From Ralstonia sp. NFACC01 (GTDB lineage Bacteria; Pseudomonadota; Gammaproteobacteria; Burkholderiales; Burkholderiaceae): a DNA stretch of 64,000 nt. Location: NCBI RefSeq assembly GCF_900115545.1, contig NZ_FOWV01000001.1, positions 372,001-436,000 of the forward strand, written 5' to 3'. The position numbers and the translations under genes were made by a program. The notes under the pieces were generated by a model, which was given only the letters and a program-made list of their open reading frames with translations, did no database searches and had not been told where the DNA came from. This document shows positions 45,694-55,057 of this stretch, in pieces (position 1 is the stretch's first letter; each line of letters starts with the position of its first letter).

Positions 45694-46380
45694 ATGACCT
45701 CGATTCGAGCACTTCGTCTAGTAGACGTTGCCCCGCCTCCGGCGCTTGCAAAGGCGGTGTCGAGCGAGTTGCTGGCGCGCATCAACATGCGGGAGATTCC
45801 CATATTGCTAATGCGTCAGCAGTTGGGGGCAGGGGAGTCACCCTGGCTGGGGTTTTGTGTTCCATCGGATTGCACTGAATCCGGCGAGGTGGTCATCGAC
45901 CTGCGCTGTGTCGAGCGCGCCGAGTGGGAGCCGCAACCAGAGCTGATTACCTCGATTTATCTGCATGAGGCGGCTCATCGTCTCCTGTCGGGCCACGGTC
46001 ATAACGCTGCGTTCTTTGCGATGGTGCTGGTTCTGTATTTGCGCGCCGGCACAGGTTCGATACCGTTCTGGCAGCGTGCCAAGCTGTACGACCTTCAAGA
46101 GGAGGGCGCAAACGCGCCACAGGCCTTCGCGTGGGCTTGGAGCGTAGCCGATGAGCTAGCTGCGAGCGATCTGTCGGCAGATCGCTGCGCGGAAGTTATC
46201 AATGACCGATATCGTGTGTGGCGAACGTGGTTGGCCGGTGCCGATGAGCGGGCGCGGGTCAAGCGCGAAGCGGCTCAGGCGGCGGAAGAGCGTATCAAAT
46301 CGCTCAAGGAAAGTCGTTGGTGGTACGCCTTAGCCGGCTTTGTCGTGGGCGCAATTGGCGTCGTAGCACTGGCGCTGTAG
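45694..46380 (+). CDS. Zincin (SprT-like HExxH) protein with C-terminal membrane anchor
   Basis: The 228-aa protein contains LHEAAHRLLSGHGHNAAFFAM (HExxH plus a downstream GHGxxxF, as in SprT-type metallopeptidases, about residues 90-110). A coiled-coil-like stretch (KREAAQAAEERIKSLKES) leads to a terminal transmembrane helix (WWYALAGFVVGAIGVVALAL). ATG 45694 with an AAGGGGA site is chosen; GTG 45676 is possible. Substrate unknown. Confidence 0.65.
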   Translation: MTSIRALRLVDVAPPPALAKAVSSELLARINMREIPILLMRQQLGAGESPWLGFCVPSDCTESGEVVIDLRCVERAEWEPQPELITSIYLHEAAHRLLSGHGHNAAFFAMVLVLYLRAGTGSIPFWQRAKLYDLQEEGANAPQAFAWAWSVADELAASDLSADRCAEVINDRYRVWRTWLAGADERARVKREAAQAAEERIKSLKESRWWYALAGFVVGAIGVVALAL

Positions 46381-46409
46381 AAGGGGATGCCGGTCATCGA
46401 CTGCCTTCG

Positions 46410-47141
46410 TCATTGGCGGAGGGCCTGCGTGATGGCCTCGATGCGCTGCGAGAACAGCGCATCATCGATGATGGTCGGATCTCGGGGCACGTCATCGCTG
46501 CGCGCATCTGCTTCAATCAGCAGCTCGGCCAGTTCGACCAGCTCCGGGTATGGCCGCACTCCCGCCATCTGCTCACGCACCGTTTGAACAAAATGTGCGG
46601 CTTCGCGCGGCATGGCTGTCTTTGCCAGCAGTAGGAGACCGGTAACAGCACGCGTCGCGTAGTTGACCTGGTGCGCTCCGAGGTCGGTCGCGGCGAACGC
46701 CACAAGTCGGTCCATCAGCTCGCCGTGCTTGCCGTCCGCAAATAGTTCCAGCACGACTGCCTGCACGGCCGGGTCTCGCAGTTGGATGCGATAGGTTCGA
46801 TCGCGACCAACAATCAGGCCAGTTTTCCGGTCCAGATAGCAAGGCTGAATACCCCGCGCCTCAAGGTCACGCACAGCCCTGGCAATGGCTTCGTTAGCGC
46901 GCTTGAGGAACAAGTCGCTCGTGATGTAACGGCCCAGCTTGTCGGCAGGCATGGTTTGATCTCGTTGTAGAGGCATGAAACCAGCATACGCGCCAGGTGC
47001 CAGCTCCGGAAGAGCGGATTTCGTAGTGTCCAGGTTCGACCAATTCACCCAAGCGCGACCAGATAACCCCAACTCTCGAGCCTGAATGTGAAAGCTGCGG
47101 TCAGAGGTGATTGGTGGTTCCGAGGCGCTGCTCGGTGTCAC
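46410..47141 (-). CDS. Hypothetical protein
   Basis: The 243-aa protein is soluble and helical, with a central basic block (DKLGRYITSDLFLKRANEAIA and LEARGIQPCYLDRKTG). The first 55 residues may be untranslated if the ATG before PLQRDQTMPADK is used. A degenerate relative of the central block lies at 47509-47690. Function unknown. Confidence 0.55.
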   Translation of the reverse strand: MTPSSASEPPITSDRSFHIQARELGLSGRAWVNWSNLDTTKSALPELAPGAYAGFMPLQRDQTMPADKLGRYITSDLFLKRANEAIARAVRDLEARGIQPCYLDRKTGLIVGRDRTYRIQLRDPAVQAVVLELFADGKHGELMDRLVAFAATDLGAHQVNYATRAVTGLLLLAKTAMPREAAHFVQTVREQMAGVRPYPELVELAELLIEADARSDDVPRDPTIIDDALFSQRIEAITQALRQ

Positions 47142-47147
47142 GACGGC

Positions 47148-47504
47148 TCACGGTTTCAGCTTTATCTGCTGCGGGGCGAGCTCGGCTTTGGCCGCCTTCT
47201 CGACAATCATGGCGCGGAACTGAGGGGGGACTAGCGGATTGTTTGGGCTGAATTTCGCCAGTTCGATAGCAAGCTTATTCTGCAGTGCGTCAAGCGCGGC
47301 CGCGCGCGCTTGCTGTCTGTTATGCAAATCTACAGTCAGGCGCAAGACTTCGCATGTCTCTTCGTGATTTTGCGCTGTTGATGACAGCTTGGCCCTAAGC
47401 TGCCTGATTTGGGTTTCCAAGTTGCGAGCATAGTTCTGCCACTCGCGCGCGTTTCGTTCGGCTGCCAGAGCCCGGCCAAACATGACCCCGCTGTCGAATG
47501 TCAT
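47148..47504 (-). CDS. Coiled-coil hypothetical protein
   Basis: The 118-aa protein has an AAGGAG ribosome-binding site 7 bp before ATG 47504. It is largely coiled coil (REWQNYARNLETQIRQLRAK, then RAAALDALQNKLAIELAKF). It lies 6 bp upstream of the 46410-47141 gene in transcription order, so the two form an operon. No known domain. Confidence 0.6.
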   Translation of the reverse strand: MTFDSGVMFGRALAAERNAREWQNYARNLETQIRQLRAKLSSTAQNHEETCEVLRLTVDLHNRQQARAAALDALQNKLAIELAKFSPNNPLVPPQFRAMIVEKAAKAELAPQQIKLKP

Positions 47505-47508
47505 CTTG

Positions 47509-47690
47509 CTACTCCTTAGTAGATTTGATGGCCACAGAGTGGTCTTGGCGCTTACGTGTGCTGTAGACGGGCTTGATGCCGTTCGCCTCCAGCTCGCGTA
47601 CGGTGTGGCGACCGCTTCGTTCGCGCTTGAGAAACAAATTGCCGTGCATATATCGCCCGAATTTGTCGGCTGGCGCGAGGACCTCTGCTC
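47509..47690 (-). pseudogene. Remnant of a paralogue of the 46410-47141 gene
   Basis: The minus strand encodes APADKFGRYMHGNLFLKRE and RELEANGIKPVYSTRK, clearly similar to PADKLGRYITSDLFLKRA and LEARGIQPCYLDRK in the neighbour. The frame is cut by a stop upstream and ends early at 47509. At most a 46-aa product could be made from ATG 47649. Confidence 0.6.
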
Positions 47691-48088
47691 ACTGCGTCCT
47701 GCCAAGAATACGCTGCGTGAGTCGAGCGCGAAAGAGTGCAAATGCCGCTTCCAAGCAACGACCGCGACCAAATAACCTCACTAGGCGAGGGCGGATGAGA
47801 TGCATCGACACAAAATGATGGATTCAGAACGAACGGTGAAGATTCAGAACGCCAGACGAGAGGCCGGTGCAATTGACGAGATGGAGGAAGAATTGGGCTC
47901 GATGCGCGCTCGAGCAGCAACTACGAGAGCCCTATCCAACCGCGGGGCAACGCCCGGTGATGCCAAGCACTTCAGGCGACCATTGCGCGACGCGTTGGCA
48001 GCTTACGCCACAGTGGACAGTGTTTCGGTAGTGCAGCGTCGAACCATCGTGTTCGCCTTCGCCAGCTCTCCTTCCCGCCTAAGTTTGA
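47691..48088. other. Region with no supported gene
   Basis: A 107-aa frame at 47800-48123 lacks a ribosome-binding site and overlaps the end of the membrane protein gene; I do not accept it. Confidence 0.4.
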
Positions 48089-49018
48089 TCAATGAAAGGC
48101 TAGGATGGCGAAGAAAAGAGTAATCGTAAACATCCAAATCATCATCGATGCAAATACGCCGATTGCAGCGCCATTCGGCGTCCCGGCAATTTTCAATATT
48201 GCCACAGAAGAGTTTCTGATAAGCAGAAATAACTTTGCGAGAAGGTGTGATGAGATGATTAAGAGGAACGATAGTTGGCTTGTCAGGGCTGTATAGAATA
48301 AAACTGGCTCCGGTATGAAGTAAGTTGAAAAGACGCCGCGCGACGTCACGTGCATTATTGTTGGGGTGTTAAATGGATTAAGTAGCACGTCAAAACTGCT
48401 AAAGGGCCTGTAGGGCATGATCGGGATGGGGTCTTGCGGCGCGTGGTCAATGTAAAGTCTGACCATATCCCAAACGCGCATAGCAAATGTTCCGAGCGAA
48501 AATATTGCAAACGAAATGGAGATCGATAGCAAAAAAATAGAAAAAAAACGGAAAGACAAGAAGCCATTTGCGCGGCCGGAGCGAATTGCGATGCGGGTAA
48601 AGGAGATGGCGAATATATCGACGATCAGCGCAACGAATATCGCCTCGTGAAAATAGTCATATAGCGCCTGCTTCATCAGTGGGGAGAAGGGTTGGAAAAC
48701 GGCGAGGATGTTCCAGTTGATGTTGTGTAGAATCCATGCGCTAATATAAGCGAGCGATACTACCATTGTGTAGAGTGGTATTGTTATAAGTTGTCTGGGA
48801 GATAAAAATCGGTTCCCAAAGTATCGCTCGAATATAGCGGCCCATGTTCGTGCCAATTGCTCAAGTGTGGCGGCCCCAAAGGATCGGCCGTTAAGCTCTT
48901 TAATGATGGCCTCTCTCCACTTCTTGGTGGCCATTGCGGTTCCAATGAAAAGGCTGCCGCCGAAGGACAGAATTCCAAAAATTGCGCTAATTGCGCCTAT
49001 TAAATCAATCGTGGACAT
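48089..49018 (-). CDS. AT-rich multi-pass membrane protein
   Basis: The 309-aa protein has about six transmembrane helices (GAISAIFGILSFGGSLFIGT, LITIPLYTMVVSLAYISAWIL, AIFVALIVDIFAISFT, FFSIFLLSISISFAIFSLGT, ASMMIWMFTITLFFAILAF). Its base composition is far more AT-rich than all its neighbours, pointing to a recent origin outside high-GC hosts. Function unknown. Confidence 0.65.
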   Translation of the reverse strand: MSTIDLIGAISAIFGILSFGGSLFIGTAMATKKWREAIIKELNGRSFGAATLEQLARTWAAIFERYFGNRFLSPRQLITIPLYTMVVSLAYISAWILHNINWNILAVFQPFSPLMKQALYDYFHEAIFVALIVDIFAISFTRIAIRSGRANGFLSFRFFSIFLLSISISFAIFSLGTFAMRVWDMVRLYIDHAPQDPIPIMPYRPFSSFDVLLNPFNTPTIMHVTSRGVFSTYFIPEPVLFYTALTSQLSFLLIISSHLLAKLFLLIRNSSVAILKIAGTPNGAAIGVFASMMIWMFTITLFFAILAFH

Positions 49019-49181
49019 GATCAGGTTCTGTTTTGTTGATATTTGTATTTATATTTTTTATCAGATATTAATTTACGGGATCTGGGGTGATGTTTGATTG
49101 CAAGTTCTCCGGGGGGGGGCTCAGCTGCTTTTCAGTGCATTCGCGTGCACAGGTCGATTGATCTCGTGCAGCAGTCAAAAG

Positions 49182-52100
49182 CTAGCGCATCCGCCGGACG
49201 ATTCCCGCTCTCGCGTCCTCTCGCACGGCTTCTTGCTCGTAGGTTGCCACCATGCCCATCAACACTTCGGTCGCCACAAATGGGTGTGTGTACTGGAGCG
49301 CATTCGCCCAAGGACGATACTTCTCCGCTTGACTCCTCTCTTGATCGCCGCCTTCGCCACGCCAAACTGCCCCTCGTGAGTTGTACAGCCCTGTGCGGAC
49401 GCCTTCCATCATGGCCTTCGAATGCACATCTTCCATGACGTCGCGCACAGGCGCACATGGCCAGATACCGTCGTTTCCTACGGGGGCGTGCGAAAGCAAC
49501 TTCCCAATGCATACATCCGCAATATCCAGTCGGCCCAGTTCGGCGCATCCGTCTCGTACCGCTTTCACCCATTCCGCAAGCAAGCTTGCTTGGAGCTCCC
49601 CTTTTTCGTCGTGGCCGGGAACCCTATCGAGCCCATCAAGGAGCTTGTATCCACGCTCCGCAAGGTGCTGAACCTGATCAGGGGCAACCTTCCAATTCGG
49701 CGGATCTTCGCCTTCGTCGCCGCGCTTGTACGTCCACACCACAGCCTGGACATACATTTCCGGGTGCTCCTCGACGTATTTTTGGAGGTTCGGGACGCCG
49801 TGCTTCTCCCCTCTACCCCAAGGGGTCGACAGCGCGTCGATGTATGCGAACTCAAGACCGGCTTTCTGTTCCAGCGTAAGGGCGGTGCTTCTATCGATGA
49901 TTGAGAACGCCTCTTGCACGTAGTACTGATCGAGCTGGAACTGGCCAGATTGATCTCGTCCCTGTTTATGGGCGATTTCCCACATGACGCGAAACAGCAA
50001 TTCGGGCCCGAGCACCTCAAACTTATACTGGGCACAAGCGAACGCGGCTCGAGGTCGACCGGCCGTCAGAAGACGTTCCACGGCTTCGATGCATTCGTCG
50101 TCAACACCAAAAATCCATTCTGGGGTGACTGTGTCCCAGTACTTTCGGCCCAGCTCCGATTGAAGTTCGTCGACAATCTGCCAGCAGCTACGCCGAAAGG
50201 GGGAGAGCAGCAGCAGTTGAAGAAAGTCACCTTCGGGAAGCGCGTCCTGCACCCTCTTCAGGGTGTCGACCAATTGTTTTCCCTCTTCCAGCGCCCTCGT
50301 GGCTCCGACAATGAGGTTCTTTCTGTTCCTCGTCAGGTCCTCGGTGGACGACGACAAAGCGGTCAACAAGAAGTCGGGCACATCAGTTTTCGGCAGAATC
50401 CGTTGCATCATCAGTATCCCGATAGACGTGGCGGCATTACCTATCTCGGCAAGGTCAAAGATGCCAGCTAGTCCGTGTACCTCAAGGATTTGCTGCAAAG
50501 CGTTCGTTCTGAGTTGGGCGATGTGCTCTTCGCGCTTTCCGAAATCCATCTCGCCGTCTTGCAGTTCATCCGCAGACGTTTGGACCCAATGCTGCCGAAA
50601 TAGCCACTCGTGTTTGTTGAGGAGGTCCGTCGGCTCCAACTGTCGACGTGCGATGATCGCGGCCGCCGATAGTTTTGCGAATTCGCCCTTGGTCTTTGCG
50701 CGCGCCGCGCCGCGCCGCGACAAGATGGTGGTGCGAATTTTTTCACACACAAAGGCCTTATCGCGATCCGATGCGCCGGCCTCTGCCCAAGTCTTGACTA
50801 GGTTCCACACCTCCGTTTGATGCTCTTCCGGGAGGACATAGAGGCGCTCGATCAGGTCACAGAGCATTTCCCGCGAGTAACCGTTTTGCCAATCCAGCAC
50901 TATATCGATAGTTGCCCGCACGAAAGCGTGGATTAGTGCCCACGTCTTGAGGGGTTCTCCAAAGCCGTGAGCGTCGGTACGCCACTTTGGCTTGTGGCTG
51001 TAGTCCCCGGTTTGCGGACCTGCGCTGAGCTGATCCATGCAGATTCGCCAAGCGACCTCGGGAAAGCGTTTTGCCAGCAGCTTCAAGACGCCTAGGCGAG
51101 CGTCATGGTCAGCTGCAGTTTGCGGCATCCAAGCCCGGAAGATGGCTGCAAGCGAGCGGATCGGCTTGTTGGACCAGTTGTCGTTAATTTCGATGCCGGC
51201 CAGCTGGGCTAGGATGAGCGCTGCTCGGGATAGCAGATGAGGGTTCCATGCAAGCCCTTCGAGGGCCCAAAGCAGGCCAGTTCGCGGGCACCCGCCGAAG
51301 ACACCGGTGCCTGCGGGCCTCATCAAGCCATAACAAGCGGGGTCACTTTTTTGTAGATCATCCTCCAAGATTGAAAGGAATGCCTCTGGTGAGGCTTCCG
51401 CGTAGGCGGTGAGGTCTCGATCGTTGGCCTCAAGAATGCGCGTGTTCAGTGGAGTAAGAAGTTGCTCTACAAGTCGAGTGACTGCTGCACTGCAGTCAAA
51501 ACCAAGGCGAGCCTGGAACAGAAAGTTGCCGTGAACGGCCAACAGGACCATCGTCTCGGAAATTCCTTGTCGCAATGCGGACGAAAATTCCCGCGACTTG
51601 CCGTAAATGGACGCGGTCCAACGCTTGTCGTCGGGCAGGTCCAGCTTGGGGTCATCTTCACCGAGAACTATTCCGGCAACGTCTAGGTAATTCCGAATAT
51701 CCTGCTCTGTCATCGAGCCGGCAATGGCGAAGAGCAGGTCAATCTTGGATACCACGCCTCGGTAGGTGCCTACCGACCAGACGGGGGCGTCGTTCAGCCG
51801 GGCGAGTCGTTGGAACTCCTTCTCGAGAGCCTCATAGGACTTGGCCCCAGCAAGGAGCGTGAGTGCTGTTTGGTCGGCGGGATTTGTGGCATTCCACGCG
51901 CCGATAAGCAGAAAAGGGGCTAGGCTGTGCGCTACCTGGTGGTCAGCGGCCCACTCTGGAGTCCGAACGCCAGGAACGTTTGCAAGACGTCGGCGCAGCA
52001 CAGTGAGGGAGCGTCCCGATTCATTGCTGTACCTGGTGACGTCGTCGCGGCCGTATCCCATCGCCTCAAGTGCGGAGCGGAACGCCTCGTAGTTCACAGG

Positions 52101-53342
52101 CTCGAGGACTATGTCCGGATTGGCATTCGCTGCGTTGCGTGGGCAGACAACTATGGTATGTATTAAGCGCGTGAATGGACCGAGCTCTCGCTCGACTGCG
52201 GTGTTTGCCGCAACGGCGATGAAATTCTTGGCGCCTTGCGCCAGCTTGGGTAGAACTCCCTGCTTATCGATAACGAGGACGCGATCGCGAAAGCTCGCGA
52301 GTTCGTCTCCTCCGGCAGGGCTGAAGAGCTGGGCCAAGAATGCCAGCGCTTCTTCGGTTGAATCGGCGGCTATAACCACCGGCGCCTCGGGCTGCTTCCT
52401 GAGCAATGGCAACAGGGTGCGCTCTGCGCTTGCGACCGACGAGGCAAACAACGACCCAGAGAGCGGCGGATTTGCTACGTTCGCCCAGTCGCGCCAGCAT
52501 TTGTCGAGCGAGCGCACGCCCTCGGAGTCGTGCTCTGTTTCGTTTGCGAACCAAGTCTGCGCGGAAAGAGACTGTTCGAACCATTGTTCTAGGTCGCTGG
52601 AGTCGTACGCACGCACATCCTTCCAGAGTCCCTTGGCTTTGTTGGTTTCGATCCATTTATCTTTGGCTGGCCAGTGGCGTGGGGTAACGAACACGAACGT
52701 TGTTTGATCGCGCTCCTCCTTCTTGAGGGCTTTCACGCTTTTCGCAAAATCGCCGTCGGCTTTGCCCTTAACGTCTTCGTTGACCCCAAATTCCCAGCCA
52801 GACATGCCCTCGGGAATCCAGGGTGTTGCACGAGTGGATACGATGTAGCCGTCCCAACCAGGTCGTTCTGCATCGTCGTTTCCCGGAAAGTCGATTTTCG
52901 TGATCCCGTCGCAGGTAGAGTTCGCAAGTGTGCGTAGCAGAACCGAAAATCGAGTGCGCGCGGCGATGTTTCGCACAACCCACTTCTCGATGTCGGTGGC
53001 CTTTATGCCCAAGAAGGGGGGGACATACGGCATGGCGTCCGCCGGCACTCCTTTCGCCTTGGATTGAGCGGCGTCGTATGCGGCCTGCATGTCGAGCAGG
53101 TCTTGAGCCGGAATGCCAAAGGCGATTTCAATGCGCGACGCCATTTGGGGCGTCACTGCTGCGTGACCATTGAGGAGGTTGGAGAGAGCGGGTCTGCCGA
53201 CGCCGACTAACTTTGCGGCGGCTACAACCGAGAGCTTTCTTGGTGCCAGCACCGAGGAGCGGATGTGCTGGCCTGGATGGCTAGGAATTGAAGCGTTGGG
53301 TGCGTCCGAGCCGCGGTCGGGGATGCCTGTTGCCTTAGACAT
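49182..53342 (-). CDS. Giant HTH / PD-(D/E)xK-like / helical-repeat protein (putative defence protein)
   Basis: The 1386-aa protein opens with a HigA/XRE-type helix-turn-helix (LSVVAAAKLVGVGRPALSNL, residues about 37-78). Next comes a domain with a nuclease-like pattern: Asp164 in RPGWDGYIVS, Glu184 in SGWEFGVNED and Lys in VKGKADGDF. The region after VVIAADSTEEALAFLAQLF looks like an NTPase fold without a P-loop lysine, followed by a winged-helix-like SGRSLTVLRRRLANV and about 800 residues of helical repeats. The plan resembles STAND sensors, but I do not recognise a named family. Confidence 0.6.
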   Translation of the reverse strand: MSKATGIPDRGSDAPNASIPSHPGQHIRSSVLAPRKLSVVAAAKLVGVGRPALSNLLNGHAAVTPQMASRIEIAFGIPAQDLLDMQAAYDAAQSKAKGVPADAMPYVPPFLGIKATDIEKWVVRNIAARTRFSVLLRTLANSTCDGITKIDFPGNDDAERPGWDGYIVSTRATPWIPEGMSGWEFGVNEDVKGKADGDFAKSVKALKKEERDQTTFVFVTPRHWPAKDKWIETNKAKGLWKDVRAYDSSDLEQWFEQSLSAQTWFANETEHDSEGVRSLDKCWRDWANVANPPLSGSLFASSVASAERTLLPLLRKQPEAPVVIAADSTEEALAFLAQLFSPAGGDELASFRDRVLVIDKQGVLPKLAQGAKNFIAVAANTAVERELGPFTRLIHTIVVCPRNAANANPDIVLEPVNYEAFRSALEAMGYGRDDVTRYSNESGRSLTVLRRRLANVPGVRTPEWAADHQVAHSLAPFLLIGAWNATNPADQTALTLLAGAKSYEALEKEFQRLARLNDAPVWSVGTYRGVVSKIDLLFAIAGSMTEQDIRNYLDVAGIVLGEDDPKLDLPDDKRWTASIYGKSREFSSALRQGISETMVLLAVHGNFLFQARLGFDCSAAVTRLVEQLLTPLNTRILEANDRDLTAYAEASPEAFLSILEDDLQKSDPACYGLMRPAGTGVFGGCPRTGLLWALEGLAWNPHLLSRAALILAQLAGIEINDNWSNKPIRSLAAIFRAWMPQTAADHDARLGVLKLLAKRFPEVAWRICMDQLSAGPQTGDYSHKPKWRTDAHGFGEPLKTWALIHAFVRATIDIVLDWQNGYSREMLCDLIERLYVLPEEHQTEVWNLVKTWAEAGASDRDKAFVCEKIRTTILSRRGAARAKTKGEFAKLSAAAIIARRQLEPTDLLNKHEWLFRQHWVQTSADELQDGEMDFGKREEHIAQLRTNALQQILEVHGLAGIFDLAEIGNAATSIGILMMQRILPKTDVPDFLLTALSSSTEDLTRNRKNLIVGATRALEEGKQLVDTLKRVQDALPEGDFLQLLLLSPFRRSCWQIVDELQSELGRKYWDTVTPEWIFGVDDECIEAVERLLTAGRPRAAFACAQYKFEVLGPELLFRVMWEIAHKQGRDQSGQFQLDQYYVQEAFSIIDRSTALTLEQKAGLEFAYIDALSTPWGRGEKHGVPNLQKYVEEHPEMYVQAVVWTYKRGDEGEDPPNWKVAPDQVQHLAERGYKLLDGLDRVPGHDEKGELQASLLAEWVKAVRDGCAELGRLDIADVCIGKLLSHAPVGNDGIWPCAPVRDVMEDVHSKAMMEGVRTGLYNSRGAVWRGEGGDQERSQAEKYRPWANALQYTHPFVATEVLMGMVATYEQEAVREDARAGIVRRMR

Positions 53343-53478
53343 GTGACGCCTCAAATCGAAATCGAGATGAGGTTAATGTAGCGTGTAGCGCTACAGAATA
53401 CAAAAATGAATTGCTGCAAGAAAATTGCGGCGAATAATGCACATTTGTGGCCCATCTATTTCGTTGGTGTCGGCAAGT

Positions 53479-53628
53479 GACGCATCTTCGACGCACATGA
53501 CCCGCTAGACAGGGTAGCGGCCAAGTTTCATAGGAAACGACGCAACTTCGACGCATTGGGGAAACCGATTCGTCTTCGCTTTCACAGCGATGACGAAATT
53601 GACGCAGAAACGACGCATCTTTGACGCA
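53479..53628. repeat. Three 17-bp GACGCA repeats between divergent-facing promoters
   Basis: GACGCATCTTCGACGCA (53479), GACGCAACTTCGACGCA (53539) and GACGCATCTTTGACGCA (53612) lie just upstream of the giant HTH gene. Each is itself a pair of GACGCA hexamers spaced by 5. They are candidate operators for its HTH domain. Confidence 0.6.
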
Positions 53629-53660
53629 TCTCGGCTCGAGCGTCCATGCGGCGAGCGCTC

Positions 53661-54359
53661 CTAGCTTGGTCCAAGCTTGCGTCGTTGCGCGCTGGCGATC
53701 TTGAAGCGAGCCAGCTTGTCGACTTTGGGCGAGTGTTTCACTGGCCGGGATGTCTGGACTCCGAGCGGCTTGACTCTTTCGCCTCCTCTCTTGCCGTGAG
53801 TCGCACGGCCGTACCGACCAATCGAGTAGTCCGATAGATGCCCCATGAACATCGCTGCCTCATCGAGGGGCACGTCAGGATCTGCCTTCAAATCCGACGC
53901 AACTTGATGGCGAAAGCAGTACGGGCTCACACGTGTTCGCAGCTTTGGAAACACGGCTTTGCCTAGAGCAATCACGGAGTTGTAGAGGTAATCGGCCTTG
54001 TGGGTCACCCAAGCCTCGCCATCCGTCCCATTCTGCTCGGCAAACTCACGCAGCGTTTGCAGGGCAGGGTGGGTATCTGGGGGCGGCCCAATTTCGAACT
54101 TGTATGCCCTCGTGCGTATCCCCCTTTCTTCGCTGCATTTAGCTCCCGACACGGCGATTAGGAGCGCGCCATTGCGATACAGGATGCGCACCCCTCGCTC
54201 GATCTCGGTCGGCCGGCAGCCGATCACGCGCAGTAGGGCTAGCGCGGGTAGTAGCTGCGGCCGCGATTCGCGCCAGTCCAGTTGGGACGCGCGATCGAAC
54301 ATGGTTTCCCGCCAGTCTGGTGGCAGCAACTTGAGTGCGGACTTTTTTGCCTTCCCCAT
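53661..54359 (-). CDS. Tyrosine-recombinase-like protein with altered active site
   Basis: The 232-aa protein matches only the catalytic half of tyrosine recombinases: Arg in VIGCRPTEIERGV, SPYCFRHQVASDL in place of HxLRH, FMGHLSDYS and Tyr in IGRYG. The first His of the HxxR box is replaced by Tyr. Such proteins often accompany ICE-type elements. It may be an inactive or specialised recombinase. Confidence 0.7.
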   Translation of the reverse strand: MGKAKKSALKLLPPDWRETMFDRASQLDWRESRPQLLPALALLRVIGCRPTEIERGVRILYRNGALLIAVSGAKCSEERGIRTRAYKFEIGPPPDTHPALQTLREFAEQNGTDGEAWVTHKADYLYNSVIALGKAVFPKLRTRVSPYCFRHQVASDLKADPDVPLDEAAMFMGHLSDYSIGRYGRATHGKRGGERVKPLGVQTSRPVKHSPKVDKLARFKIASAQRRKLGPS

Positions 54360-54455
54360 CTGAGTGGTCTCGGTAGTTGGGTCGGTGTTTAACGGTTCGT
54401 TCGCCGTCTAATGGATCGATTTCTCGATGGTTCGCACGCGGCTCAAAACCACCCC

Positions 54456-54593
54456 CGGGATGCGATGCATCCCGACCCCTGAGGGGTGTGGGGCTGACTG
54501 ACTTTGGGTACCAATTCGCCATGTCTGCGCATGTCGGAATTGACACCCAAAGTCAGCCAGCCCCCCTTGTCCGACATGAGGGTCGGACAAGGG
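54456..54593. other. Cluster of three strong inverted repeats (possible oriT/ssi)
   Basis: CGGGATGC/GCATCCCG at 54456-54474 (3-nt loop); a 20-bp pair at 54490-54509 and 54545-54564 with one mismatch and a 35-bp loop; and CCCTTGTCCGAC/GTCGGACAAGGG at 54564-54593. It lies in a gene-free stretch. Confidence 0.6.
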
Positions 54594-55057
54594 ACCGACA
54601 TTGGTTTTCTGTGCGATGAAATCGGCATGCACGGGTGCCAATGGGTGGTGCGCTAATGTGGTTGGTGTCAGCGCATGCGGGGTTCGCTAGAGCGTGGGGG
54701 AGCGGTTTGCACCCCAGCGGTTGCCATGGCGTGCCGTCCTTCCCGCGTCCGCCCGTGGACAACCGCGCTGCCCACAGCGCACGGCTGTGGACAGCCGCCA
54801 CCATTGGCGGCGGTCCCCCGGTTGCCACACCGGCTCCTCGCGGCCACCCCTTCGGGGCTGACGCGCCGCGAGGCGGCTTGCCCGAGCTGAGAGAGAAAGC
54901 CACCCCCAACTTCTTCCTGCAAGCAATCAGCGGTAGTTCAATGAATTGGCATCCGCGCGCGCCGTCGCGCCCGAATCGAGCCGCCCGGGGACCCGGTGTA
55001 GCCGGGGAGAGCGGCGACCCGAAGCGGAGCGGAGGGGCGATTCGGCTGTGCATGCGG
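54594..55057. other. Gene-poor GC-rich stretch
   Basis: Overlapping long frames exist on both strands, but each looks like a consequence of high GC. A GTGGACA-rich part at 54755-54795 recalls the GGACAG repeats of element A. Confidence 0.4.

Noticed and set aside
47800-48123. 107-codon plus-strand frame
   Set aside because: No ribosome-binding site, no domain, and it overlaps the 3' end of the membrane protein gene.
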